Below, in pieces: positions 51,900 to 62,072 of a stretch of 64,000 bases of DNA. The translations under genes were made by a program, and so were the position numbers. Every line of letters begins with the position of its first letter. Position 1 is the stretch's first letter. The notes beneath the pieces are model-generated. The model worked only from the letters and a program-made list of their open reading frames with translations, searched no databases and had not been told where the DNA came from. Origin of the DNA: Heligmosomoides polygyrus polygyrus (lineage: Eukaryota > Nematoda > Chromadorea > Rhabditida > Heligmosomidae); NCBI GenBank assembly GCA_947396885.1, contig OX377202.1, positions 80,200,643 to 80,264,642 of the forward strand, read 5' to 3'.

Positions 51900-52235
51900 G
51901 GCCTCGTGCATACTTCCCGTCGCCGCGATGGAATCGCGGCGATGAGTTTTGCAGAGCGACGCGAAAGAATTTGAATTTCTCAGCGCTCGTCGCATCGCTC
52001 ATAGCTCTGCAAGGAAGCGCGACGGCGATCCGTCCAGGACCAACGCTAAACACCGCGCGCGGCGCGAAAAAGTATGCCATGCCCGCGATGGGCGCGGGAA
52101 GCCATCGCGCATGCCGACCGCCACTGTTGCGGCGGCCGCGTCGAAGTTCTCTTTGACTATTCGGCCGCGTGCGGCGGAATGGCCATGAACTGAGCGCCAC
52201 GATGGCATCGCGGCGATGGAAGTATGCCCCCGGCC
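51900..52235. repeat. GC-rich foldback MITE flanked by TTA (element 4)
   Basis: 336 bp; left end GGCCTCGTGCATACTTCCCG..CGCCGCGAT, right end ATCGCGGCGATGGAAGTATG..GGCC, flanked by TTA at 51897-51899 and 52236-52238. Interior rich in CGCGGCG. Confidence 0.75.
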
Positions 52236-52238
52236 TTA

Positions 52239-52619
52239 GACCTATGGCATACTACCGGCGACAAGGTCGGCGACGAGAGGAGCGGAGCGACGAGAGAGCG
52301 CTGGAGTTCAGCGACGAGAGCAACGACGGTATTGGGCGGGGGCGAGAGTTGGCGTTAGAGCGCGGTTAGTGACACTTGCGTGCGTTCATGCGTGGTGCAA
52401 AGGGTCGGGCGACAGCTGGCCGCCGCGCAAAGCGCAGCGACGACCGGTCGCTGGCGGTATGCCTCCTCTCCAACGACACGCAGTACCGACGTGGCAGCGA
52501 CAACCGGCAAGCGCGCGCTCTCTCCCCTTTGTTTCTGACAGGTCCCAACACGAATAGTCGATTACTTGTCCGTTGGCAGTGCCGTCGTCGGACTCGTCGC
52601 TGGTGGTATGCCATAGGCC
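52239..52619. repeat. GC-rich foldback MITE flanked by TTA (element 5)
   Basis: 381 bp; left end GACCTATGGCATACTACCGG, right end inverse TGGTGGTATGCCATAGGCC, flanked by TTA at 52236-52238 and 52620-52622. It shares both flanking TTAs with its neighbours. Confidence 0.75.
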
Positions 52620-52622
52620 TTA

Positions 52623-53044
52623 AGGCCACCACAGACTTCTGCGGCGCCGCTCGGCGGCGCCACTGCCCTATGCTTAACCATAGGGCAGAGACGCAGAGCT
52701 CGCCTCCAGCGGCACCGGCGGCGTCGCCCAGCGGCACCGGCGGCGTCGCTGGCGGAAATGGCTTGAATCATTCCACCCGGCGGCGCCGCTCCAGCGTCTG
52801 TCTGCCTGCGCTCTGCGCTCTGCCCTTTCGCGGCGGGATCCAGAGCGGAGACGGTCGATGCGGGCGCGCGATCGTCATCGGGGCGCGTTATTGATAAGCA
52901 CCAGTCGGTCCCGACTAGAAACAGTACAGTACCTCGCCGTCACCGCTCCCACTGATGATGAGTCAAGCCGCTGAGCGGCGCTGCTCAGCGGTTTCGCTGT
53001 TCGCCGTCGCCGCTCGGTGGCGCCGCAGAAGTCTGTGGCGGCCT
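52623..53044. repeat. GC-rich foldback MITE flanked by TTA (element 6)
   Basis: 422 bp; left end AGGCCACCACAGACTTCTGC, right end inverse (GCAGAAGTCTGTGGCGGCCT), flanked by TTA at 52620-52622 and 53045-53047. Its interior (52668-52960) is the inverse of element 2, including the TAGTCGGGACCGACTGG and CGCGGCGGGATCCAGAGCGG words. Confidence 0.8.
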
Positions 53045-53047
53045 TTA

Positions 53048-53757
53048 GCCACCGCTCCGTATCATTCTTTGCCGGTGTCAGGTGTACATTTTGGAGCAAT
53101 GCAAGGAAGAGGGGTAGCCCATCAACACTCAAACACAAGTATGAGGTTACGCGGCATTTCCCACGTGTTAACAAGTTTTTAGTTGGACCATTATGTACCG
53201 TTTGACCTAGGCCCTCTTGCTGTATCGTACATGCACACCGCACACGTCAGTTTGCGTACGATGTGGGAAATTCCATGTCACTATATCCGACTGCTACGTT
53301 CAAGGCGTCGAAGCCCATAAGCTGCCCCCTCCTTTTATTGCGCCCACATTTTTGGTGAAATTATACTCCAACAACGAAAAACATCGACTGTTGTGGCTAT
53401 TGAGGAAGTGTACTTCCAGTCAAACAGAGAAGAACACATAAGAACCTAACACGAGAAACATTCGCGATGGAGCTAGTGCACATACGAAGGAACGGCGTGA
53501 AGTGAATGTGAATGCCTAATAAGATTACGGTATAGAAATTGTGTCCGTATGGTAGAATCATTTCTATGGTTCCCAGAAGGGCAACATATTACGCTTTGCT
53601 TCCCATGGTACATCCCAGCTCTAGGATATCGCTGAAATTAAAAGCATTATAAAGAAGGAAGAACAAGAAAAATATAGCCATTAGACCTAACCAGGCGCTT
53701 ACGTGGCAAAGTGCCAGCGCCCGCTCACGCCATTTGAGCCGTTGTCATTGGAGCACG
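53048..53757. other. Non-coding stretch before the Gypsy LTR
   Basis: Short frames only; nothing recognised. Confidence 0.4.
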
Positions 53758-54095
53758 TGTTGAGAGTGAGTTGCTGTGGAAAGAGCTAAGTGTGTGATGC
53801 GAGAGATCATGGGTCAAACCATGTGTGGTGGTGTGCGCCTTGGCGCGGGAATAGGGGGAACGCCTCCGAGAAGAGCGAGAGAGTAGTCACTTTTTGTTCC
53901 AGATTTTTCGGGGAGCGAGGACCCGGCTGTCTCCTTCGCGGCTGCGTCGTCGCCGTCTCCAATTTCTTCCTAATTCTGTTTTATCGCGTTCCGTTACTTG
54001 GTGCTTTCAATAAACCGTTTTCTATCTAGCTCGTCTCTAGCCACATTCCACTACTTACTAGTGCTTGGTCCTGTGGGTGGCCGTCGAATCTAACT
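53758..54095 (+). repeat. 5' LTR of the Gypsy element
   Basis: Begins TGTTGAGAGTGAG; contains the segment shared with 61829-62072 and then an AATAAA (about 54006). The right limit is set just before the TTGGGGGCC primer-site candidate and may be a few bases off, because no clear CA end is visible. Confidence 0.75.
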
Positions 54096-54125
54096 TGGGG
54101 GCCAATCCGGTGACCCAAGTGATCA
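54096..54125 (+). promoter_or_regulatory. Candidate primer-binding site
   Basis: TTGGGGGCCAATCCGGTGACC follows the LTR. TGGGGGC resembles the complement of tRNA-Pro 3' ends used by many LTR elements; the match weakens after the first bases. Confidence 0.35.
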
Positions 54126-54404
54126 CAGCGTGGCTGAAGGTGAGGTAGAGAGAAAACGGTTACTCGTGTGCTCTCGATATTGATCAAGACGAAGTTTCGG
54201 CTGTCAGTGTGTCGTAGTTGGTGGTAACTCGAGGTGGTTCTGTGGGTCCGGAGTAGGTTTGGAAAGGTGAACCCTTACTGGATTTGTGCTGTTAGAGACA
54301 AACTTTCGGTGGAAGCACGGAACCGTGGATGCAGCGCGTAGCCAAGGGGTGGCCCCGAATGGTCATGTCATGGTTATGAAGGCCTGGAGGAACGGTCTGT
54401 ATCG

Positions 54405-56336
54405 GTGGCTGCAGCAGCGTCGCGCGGGACGCGCTCCGTTGCTAACATGTCAAAGGACGCCGACATGCTCGATGTTGACCTGGAAGAGGAATGCCGGAAG
54501 CTATGTGGAGGACACCCCGAACCCGAGATACTCCAGGTATGCAATCGGCTGGAGAGGGCCATTAAGGATATGGAGGTGCTGGTAATAGCCGAAGTAGCTA
54601 AAGCGATACGTGTTGGGCGCCCGAGCCGAGCTGCAATGGAGCAGGTAGGAAGAGAGGCTGCTGAAGATGCAATAGGGGTGTTGCGTTCCCTGCGAAACAA
54701 GTGTAAAGAAAGCGCGATAATACAGCGATGGGTGGAAGTGTCACTCCAAGCCTAAAAAGTGAGAGTCGAACTGAAGGTGTGGAGACGCTGGCAGGCCTTC
54801 CAGAGATGCGGGACGAGATGAGAAGACTGAGTGAGACGTACGGGGTAGCACTCGACAATTTTTTTCAGAAATTTGAGGAAACCCTTGCAGAGAATGGGGC
54901 TTTGCAGGAAACGGTTCGCTGTCAACGAAGTGAGCTAGAGGAGCTCCGCGAAGCGAAGAGGCAGTTGGAGCAACGGGAGCTCGAGCTGCAGCAGCTCAGG
55001 GCCGCAATGGACACACAGGAAGCGCCAAGTATAGTCGGTACAGAGGCGAAGAACTCAGGTAAGTATCGACGTGGCGCTGATGTGCTGAAAATTCTGCGGT
55101 CTAAATCAAAGGCAACCAATGAGACGAAGGCGTTTCAGGGGAGCCACCGAGGAGAGCTACGAGCGACGGCGCCGCGGGATGGGCAGCGTCCGACCCAGCT
55201 GGGCCATGGAGCCGGACGGAGAACGTTAGGTGAGCCGGATCACTATAGCGAGAGCGATATGGAGGGGAGCGCGAGGGAGATGAGCCGGAGTGATCAGGTG
55301 ACTAAATACCTAAGGTACTAATCTAACTCTCCCAGAGGTGCGGCCGTATAGCGGGGACAATGCCACGTATAGCTTCGATGCTTTCCTCGAGAATTTCCTG
55401 TTGAAGTATCCGAGAAGCGGCTGGGGGAGGCCGAGCTTGGTGTCCTGCTGCGATCGAAGTTAGTAGGCAAGGCCAAAACCTAGTACGAAGCCTTACCTAG
55501 GGCGATTCGCGAGGGTAGCTTCGAGGAGCAGGTTGACACGCTAAGACAGGCATGTACGGCCTAGTTGAGAAACCACGGGATTGTGGCCTTGGGTGAGTTA
55601 GGAAACTTAGGAAGAAGGAGGGGCAGTCGGTAGCCGATTTCTGTGTGAAGTTGGAACAGCTTATCCGGCGTGCGCACCCTCACATGAGCGAAGCAGTTTT
55701 GGATGCGGAGCGAGTTCAGTTACTGTACGAACAGCTAGCACACTGGGATGATTCATACCATTTAATGGAGGCGCTTGAGAGTGAGAACCAGCCATACGAG
55801 GAACTGAAGCAGACTGCTATGCGGATTGAGCGGCGCAACTGGACGCTACGGAATAGAGCAGTAGTGCCCCGGCGCAGTTGCGAAGCTGGCGGAGAGGGAA
55901 CAGGACTCAAGGCGCAGGAGTTGGGAGTCGAGCAGAGGGGACCACAGGTTCGAGGGAGGAATCCCGAAGGGAAGGTACGAGAAAACGAGCTCCATTGTGT
56001 AATAAGTGCCACGAGGCAGGCCATATATCCAAGGACTGTAGAGCCCAGGAGCAGCAAGGGCGCGGCGCAGATAGTCAGAAGGTGACGTCTCTGTCGGCCT
56101 GGTTAGTGCAAGCTGGTTGCCGGATGATAGGCAGATTGGGAACAGAGCAGTTGGAAAGTGACGGTAACGCAGTATGCCCCGTGGTGGGATGGAGGTGTTC
56201 AACGAATGTTGAGGTATTCGGAAGAAAGTGGATGGGGCTGCTAGATAGCGGATCGGAGGTTTCAATCATACCCGCTGAAGTTTTATCAAAGGCAAAAGAG
56301 GATGGACATGACATTGACCGCGGTAGTGGAGCATAG
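54405..56336 (+). pseudogene. Gypsy gag and protease region, broken
   Basis: Frames at 54405-54755 and 54728-55321 overlap by 28 bases; the second has a long heptad-rich coiled coil (LEELREAKRQLEQRELELQQ). The capsid-like part (about 55340-55860) is split by frameshifts and stops. A CX2CX4HX4C knuckle (CNKCHEAGHISKDC) is at 55998-56039, and the protease active site LLDSGSEVSII is near 56238-56270 with a following IILGTN block near 56482. Gag packages the RNA and the protease cleaves the polyprotein; here no continuous product is possible. Confidence 0.8.
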
Positions 56337-56836
56337 AATAGATCGGTCAGTGAGAATCTGTGATGCGTCCGGAGGAGTGATGAACTTTATTGCATTGGTG
56401 GAAGTCGGAGTGAGGGAGGTAGTGAGCACGCGGGAAGTGATGGCTAAGATGTAAGTGACCGCAACCAAAGGAGGTGTGATCATTTTGGGCACCAATGTAC
56501 TCCCAGCGTTGGGCTATGTGCTCAGGAAGCAAGAGCAGGGTGTTGAGGATGTGAAGGGGGCACAGGGGAGAACGTACGAGGGATAGGGTGTCCCAGGAAG
56601 GGTGCACGGCAACTTCACGAGTTGGCCTGTGTCGCTCGATGAACCTATGTAGCACCCGGTTCAGTCAATTGGGTGCGGTTGCAGGGGTATGGACATGACG
56701 AGGAGTGCATGTTTACCGCGTCTCACGCACTTATGCAGTCTGGAGTGTGTAGGGCAGGAGCGGATGGTACAGTGGAAGTGCCCATAGTCAATCGAAGCCA
56801 GGAGCCAGTGGTGTTACGATTAGGAGAGCCTGAAGG

Positions 56837-59800
56837 ATGTGGGAAGAGAAAGAGGAAGAATGGAGCAAAGTAGCGGGAAAGGATGTGCCGTCCGATTTGC
56901 TGGCCGTGCAACCGGCCGAAGGCTCGAAGAATGGCAGGATGAATGTACTTCGATCACTGTTGACGAAAACCCGGAAATCGAAGACGATGCCTGCGGAGTT
57001 GTGGAGGACTCTGAGAGAGTTCCAGGATGTGTTCGCGCTCCAGGACTCGGAACTCACACAAGCAACCCTAGTCACCCATGAAATCGACACCGGCAATACG
57101 ACGCCTATTCGATAGCGAACGAGGCCCGTGCCGCTGGGGCAAGAGCGAAACTGAAAGAGATCCTCCGAGGTCTTTTGGAGCGAGGGATTATACAACGTTC
57201 CCATTTCCCTTGGGCGTCCCCGGTGGTGCTGGTTCGAAAAAAGGACGGGTCACTGAGGCTTTGCGTGGATTACCGCGAATTGAACAAACACATCCGACAA
57301 GATGCGTATCCGTTGTCGACAGTAGATGCAATGCTATAGAGCTTGCAAGGTAAAAAGGTGTTCACTGGTTTGGATCTTTGCTCGGACTACTGGCAAATTC
57401 CGCTGTCATGCGAAGCGAAGGCGAAAAGCGCGTTTACAACGTCGGAGGGATTGTTCGAGTTTACGGTGCTACCTTTCGGCCTCAGTACGTCTCCGGCAGA
57501 GTTCCAAAGGCTTGTGGATAAGGTGCTCGGGGAGCGGAAAAATAAGGAAGTTTTTGTTTATATTGATGATATTCTCATTGCGACAGAATCCGAGAGGAGG
57601 CATCACGAAGTGCTGCGAGAAGTACTACAGGCACTAAAGGAAGCTAATCTGAAGCTGAAGCATTAAAAATGTACACTCTTGGAAAACGAAATCGCGTTTC
57701 TTGGGCACAGAGTGGCTGATGATGGAGTACGAGTCGATCCTGATAAAGTAGAGAAGGTTCAGGAGTACCAGAGGCCCACGAACCTGGCAGAATTAAGGAC
57801 ATTTCTAGGCAAGTGCGGGTACTACCGTAAGTTCATACGGAACTTTGCGAAAATGGCCAGACCACTGTTCGACATCACCAGTCAGCGAGCGGCGTGGAAG
57901 TGGAGCGACGAACACGAGCATTCATTTAAGCAATTAAAGGAAGCCTTGACGAGCACGCCGATGCTGGTGCAACCGGACGCGGAAGGGGCAAGCAGTGGGA
58001 AGCGGCCCTTCATAATCTACGCGGACGCGTCTCGATGTGGCATAGGTGCTGTACTATGTCACAAGGGCGAGGACACGTTTCTACACCCAGTGTATTTCGT
58101 GTCACGCAGTCTCACTAAAGCAGAGCGAAATTACCACGTGACGGACGCAGAAGCGCTAGCGGTTATATTCGAGTTGCGAAAGTTTCTTTTTTTATACGGC
58201 ATAGAAGTGGTTATACGAACAGACCATCTACCTATAACAGCCTTTTCAAGCGGTCCAACGTATCGGAGCGTGTGCTACGATGGGCCCTGGAAATACAACA
58301 GTACAAGGTAAAGACTGAGTATGTAAAGGGCCGGGCAAATCCTATAGCAGATGCGTTGTCCAGAGGAATGCCGAGTCGGGGCCAATGGCCGGAGGGGATA
58401 GAGGAGGCGCCGGAGAGAGTAGTGTGCATGGCGGCCTCCGATAACCCCGGAGAGTGGTTGAAGGAGTTGGAAAAGGACGTGCATTATGGAGAGGTAGTAG
58501 AATGTGTGCGTAAGGGCGATGAGGAACGGGAGGTGAAACTGCCGCGAATGAACAGAAGTTTGAAAGTAATTGATTTCGTTCTTGAGGACGGAAATTTGAA
58601 GCTAATCAGAGAAGACGGAGAAGCTGTCTTGGTGGTGCCAAAATCGAAACGGAGAGAGGCCAATCGTGGGAGTTTGGCAGGCCATTTTGCTGCCAGGAAA
58701 ATTTTGAGATTCCTTCGTAAGCGAGTGTTCTGAGAGGGCATGGACGTAACCAGATGGGTCAGGGAGTGTCGTGAGTGCTTTCTGACCAATCCGCGACCAG
58801 CATTAGTGCCAAAGTTGACTCCCATGGTGGCCACAAGACCTTTCGACTTGGTCTGCGCTGACATCTTAGAAATGGGTCTTAGCGCATCTGGGATGAAGTA
58901 CGTGCTGGTGCTGGTAGACCATTTTCCTAAGTGGTTAGGCGCATACGCCCTGCAAGACAAGAGTGCTACATCTGTGGCGACGGCCATATACCAACGATGG
59001 ATTTGCGAGAACGGGCGCTGGCCGCGACAGCTGCATTCCGATCTGGGTGGCGAGTTTGTAAATCAGGCCATGCGAGCTGGCTAAGGTAGCGGTTATAAAG
59101 CGCTCCACGACGAAAGGATACGATTCTAGGGCAATGGTGCTTGTGAGCGGACAATAGGTACTTTGCAGCAGATATTAAAGAAAAAGGTAGATCGGCCTGA
59201 CTACTGGAATAACTGGCTGCTCAATGCCGTATATGCTTATAATGTCACCCCGCACGAAGCGACTGGAGAAAGTCCGTTTTTTGTGTTGTACGGAGTTGAC
59301 CCATACCTTCGATCTGCAGTCATTCCCGAGGGTGCTATCTCAGCATATTGTCTGGATATGAATGACTACAAAGCGGAGCTGCTGCGTGGTCTCCAACTCA
59401 TCAGGATGGAGGTAAAGGAACACGATGAAAAGTATCGCGAGAGGATGAAAAAGTATTTCGATGCTAACCATGCGGTAGAGGAGAGCAGATTACCCATGAC
59501 CGGAAGCAGAGTTTTCATGAAACTTCCCCGTGAAAAGGGCCAGCGGAGGCATCCTAAATTAACCATAGAATGGGATGGGCCCTTTAGGGTGCTGGAAACC
59601 AGCGAGAATTCAGCGTTGATAACGCGTATTGGGCGCGAGGACGAACCTTTGCGAATCCAGATGGACATGTTGAGAGTGTGCCCGGAGGGGATTAGCAGTG
59701 AGCCTGTAAAGGGAGACACGGGCAGTCGGCAGAGGCGTATGAGGAGGAGTGGCAGGCGTGTGAGAGTGACGGGCTGCAATGTACGAAGTTGTGCTTGTTT

Positions 59801-59951
59801 CAGGAACGATCGGAATCGTAAGGCGTTGGAAAATTGTGGTAGGCCGGAGAAAGAGAGTCGCGGATGCGTCGGACTCATGAAGGCGCAGAGATGGGCTGAC
59901 GTCGATGACCCACGCGGCGTAGTGATGGTCGTGCCGTTGGCGCTACCTTGA
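56837..59951 (+). pseudogene. Gypsy pol: reverse transcriptase, RNase H and integrase, broken
   Basis: Reverse transcriptase motifs appear in order: WASPVVLVRKKDGSLRLCVDY near 57210, FTGLDLCSDYWQI near 57358, LPFGLSTSPAEFQ near 57470 and the catalytic YIDD at 57559-57570. RNase H follows (IIYADASRCGIGAVL near 58014). The integrase has WVRECREC (zinc-binding end, 58755) and the catalytic-core residues around VCADILEMG and HSDLGGEFVN, then a C-terminal basic tail to 59951. Lesions include a stop at 57112-57114 with a frameshift just after, a TAA at 57664, a frameshift near 58250, a TGA at 58731 and a TAA at 59082. Degraded beyond function. Confidence 0.88.
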
Positions 59952-61284
59952 AGAGGCTAAGAGGATTTAGGAATACCACCGTTTTCTACGATCGGAGCTT
60001 CTGGGACATAAACCCGGGAAGGACAATGCTGTTCGAAATACGCTTGAGACATGCTACTGGCTTAATCCGTTTGGACACAAACTTCCAGACCGGACATTTC
60101 TGGCGTGTTGGATCCACCTCCAACACTCGTCCTAACGCGCAAGGTCCATTATATCAATGACGCTGCACTGGTGTAATCCACGTCCTCAACGCGTCTTTAC
60201 AGGTCCGATAGATGATGTACTTTCATTTTCGGATGCAAGCCTAGACAGGAGGTCTAACCTGTTCTTCTTCTATTTTTTGACAGCTTTCCACCGAAGAAAC
60301 GAGGTCAGGTTTCCTTCTAGGTCTAGCTGAATAGAAAAACGTGTTTAGTGTTTTGTTTTACAGATTTTTGATTCTGGATGTTGTGGAGAAGCGTGAGGGT
60401 ATGTAGATCCACCGCTCTAGACTTGCAACCACCTTCGGAAACTTAATCGCAACGTTGGGGATTTCACTCACTTCTTTCAAAAAAAAAATCTTTTCTCACG
60501 ACTGCTGTCGTAATTAAGAAGTATGAGTCCTTTTTGACAGACAGTTTTGACAATACCTAGAAGTCGGACCTGGCAGAACTTCAACAGGGGACTGCGATCT
60601 AAGGGTCTGCAAAGTCATCACAGAACACCGCACAAACGCACTGCAGAGTAGATGGATCGGAAAAAAACTGGAAGTGAATCGCCTGGCTGCGACAGCTATT
60701 GTATCTGACGCCGGAGGTATTGTCAGCTATATATAAATAAATATGTCGAGAGCGCTTTCATTCTATCGAGTTTTTGCTTAACAGCGCAGTGAAGAAGACG
60801 TTAAGAATACCAAGTTTGTATCCCAGTCGATGGAGGTGGTTCGTTGGCACGGCTAGAAAAATGGATTGAGCACGGTGGCGTCTTCTTGGCAGGAATTTTC
60901 AAAACACTATGTCGATTACCCATTTACCCGGAGTACCTTGTAAGTTCAATATATATGCACCTATGAGAAAGCCGAATGCCTCTGTACACTAGGACTGCTT
61001 CAGTACTATTCAGCTCAAGAGTGCTCCAAACCAGCACAATATAAACTGCTGAATTGGTGGCACAGCATTAGGGAATTCTTATTCCCCGTTCCTTCTGGTA
61101 TAGATCCGAGCTCAGCTAACTTCGTGTAGTTTACTACTAAGCAGGTCACGACCGCTAGTCATGCAGCTAACGGCCGTCTACAAGAACGCGATGGGGTTTG
61201 CGCGTAAGAACGCGTGTTGCACCTCGATCCAACAGGCCAGAAAAGTCTCCAGTTGGGAAGCTGGTGTCTAAACGGATTTAGCCC
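59952..61284. other. Spacer between integrase and extra ORF inside the Gypsy element
   Basis: About 1.3 kb without a recognised gene. Sequence near 60840-60920 (GGCACGGCTAGAAAAATGGA...GGAATTTTCAAAACA) resembles the arms of the foldback at 9498-9997, so another repeat may be nested here. Confidence 0.45.
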
Positions 61285-61680
61285 ATGCTACTCGTATTTC
61301 CGTCTGGAAATGCCGGAATCGGCGCGTGGTCACCGCTGGTCGACGCCGTGGGCATGTGGGTGGCCGGAGGAGCCACGATATACCTGGTGGCAGGTCCGAG
61401 GCCGATCGCAGATGAGGCCTGGGCTGAGGTGGCTGAGCTGGCGAGGAAGCAAATTGACACCTACATTCGACCAGAGTACCGCGGGAAGATAGTTGACAAA
61501 TTTCCGCTCGGAGCTGCCACTGTCGATTGGAAAGCGCCCTGTTTTGCTCTCGGTATCGTCGAGGACACTGTGTTCTGTCCGAAAGGGAAGCGCGTGTCTT
61601 TTACGCGGGATGTGCACAGCAGTTGTAGCCCTGCCTGCAGATGGAACCCCTTCCGAATAAGGATTATGGAGTTGGAATAG
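61285..61680 (+). CDS. Unrecognised ORF between integrase and 3' LTR of the Gypsy element
   Basis: 131 codons from ATG 61285. The protein starts with a mildly hydrophobic stretch (MLLVFPSGNAGIGAWSPLVD), then VGMWVAGGATIYLVAGPRPI, a helical segment with WAEVAELARKQIDTYIRPEY and VEDTVFCPKGKRVSF. Past a likely frameshift near 61640, the next frame continues IGLVGHSDESWSRVKEGRVG and a basic run (RGHTSRQRHR) up to about 61780, just before the polypurine tract. The position matches where some Gypsy elements carry an extra 3' gene, but there is no signal peptide plus transmembrane anchor pattern that would mark an envelope, and I recognise no family. It could be a capsid-independent accessory protein or a captured host fragment. 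Low constraint cannot be excluded. Confidence 0.5.
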   Translation: MLLVFPSGNAGIGAWSPLVDAVGMWVAGGATIYLVAGPRPIADEAWAEVAELARKQIDTYIRPEYRGKIVDKFPLGAATVDWKAPCFALGIVEDTVFCPKGKRVSFTRDVHSSCSPACRWNPFRIRIMELE

Positions 61681-61828
61681 GACTGGTGGGCCACAGCGAC
61701 GAAAGTTGGTCACGGGTCAAGGAAGGAAGAGTCGGCAAAGAGCGCGGATGGCGGGGGCACACATCGCGACAGAGACATAGGTTCCATGCTTAGACCGAGT
61801 GGTACGGTCATTTAGGAGCAGAGGGGCA

Positions 61829-62072
61829 TGTTGAGAGTGAGTTGCTGTAGAAAGAGCTAAGTGTGTGATGCGAAAGATCATGGGCCAAACCATGTGTGGT
61901 GGTGCGCGCCTTGGCGCGGGAAAAGGGGGAACGCCTCCGAGAAGAGCGAGAGAGTAGTCACTTTTTGTTCCAGATTTTTCGCGGAGCTAGGACCCGGCTG
62001 TCTCCGTCGCGGCTGCGTCGTCGCCGTCTCCAATTTCTTCCTAATTCTGTTTTATCGCGTTCCGTTACTTGG
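61829..62072 (+). repeat. 3' LTR of the Gypsy element, interrupted
   Basis: Near-identical to 53758-54000 until GTTACTTGG, where the RTE LINE starts. The rest of the LTR should lie beyond the window, on the far side of the LINE. Confidence 0.85.

Larger units (their letters stand above)
53758..62072 (+). mobile_element. Ty3/Gypsy LTR retrotransposon, decayed
   Basis: Two copies of the same LTR sequence begin TGTTGAGAGTGAGTTGCTGT at 53758 and 61829. Between them, on the + strand, lie a coiled-coil gag, a CCHC zinc knuckle, an aspartic protease, a reverse transcriptase, RNase H and an integrase, in the Ty3/Gypsy order. A primer-binding-site candidate TTGGGGGCC follows the 5' LTR at 54096, and a polypurine tract GGAGCAGAGGGGCA precedes the 3' LTR. 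Frames are broken many times, so the copy is inactive. Its 3' LTR is interrupted by the RTE LINE at 62073. Confidence 0.9.

Noticed and set aside
54405..54755. Stand-alone cellular gene
   Set aside because: It follows an LTR and primer-site candidate and overlaps the coiled-coil gag frame, so it belongs to the Gypsy element.
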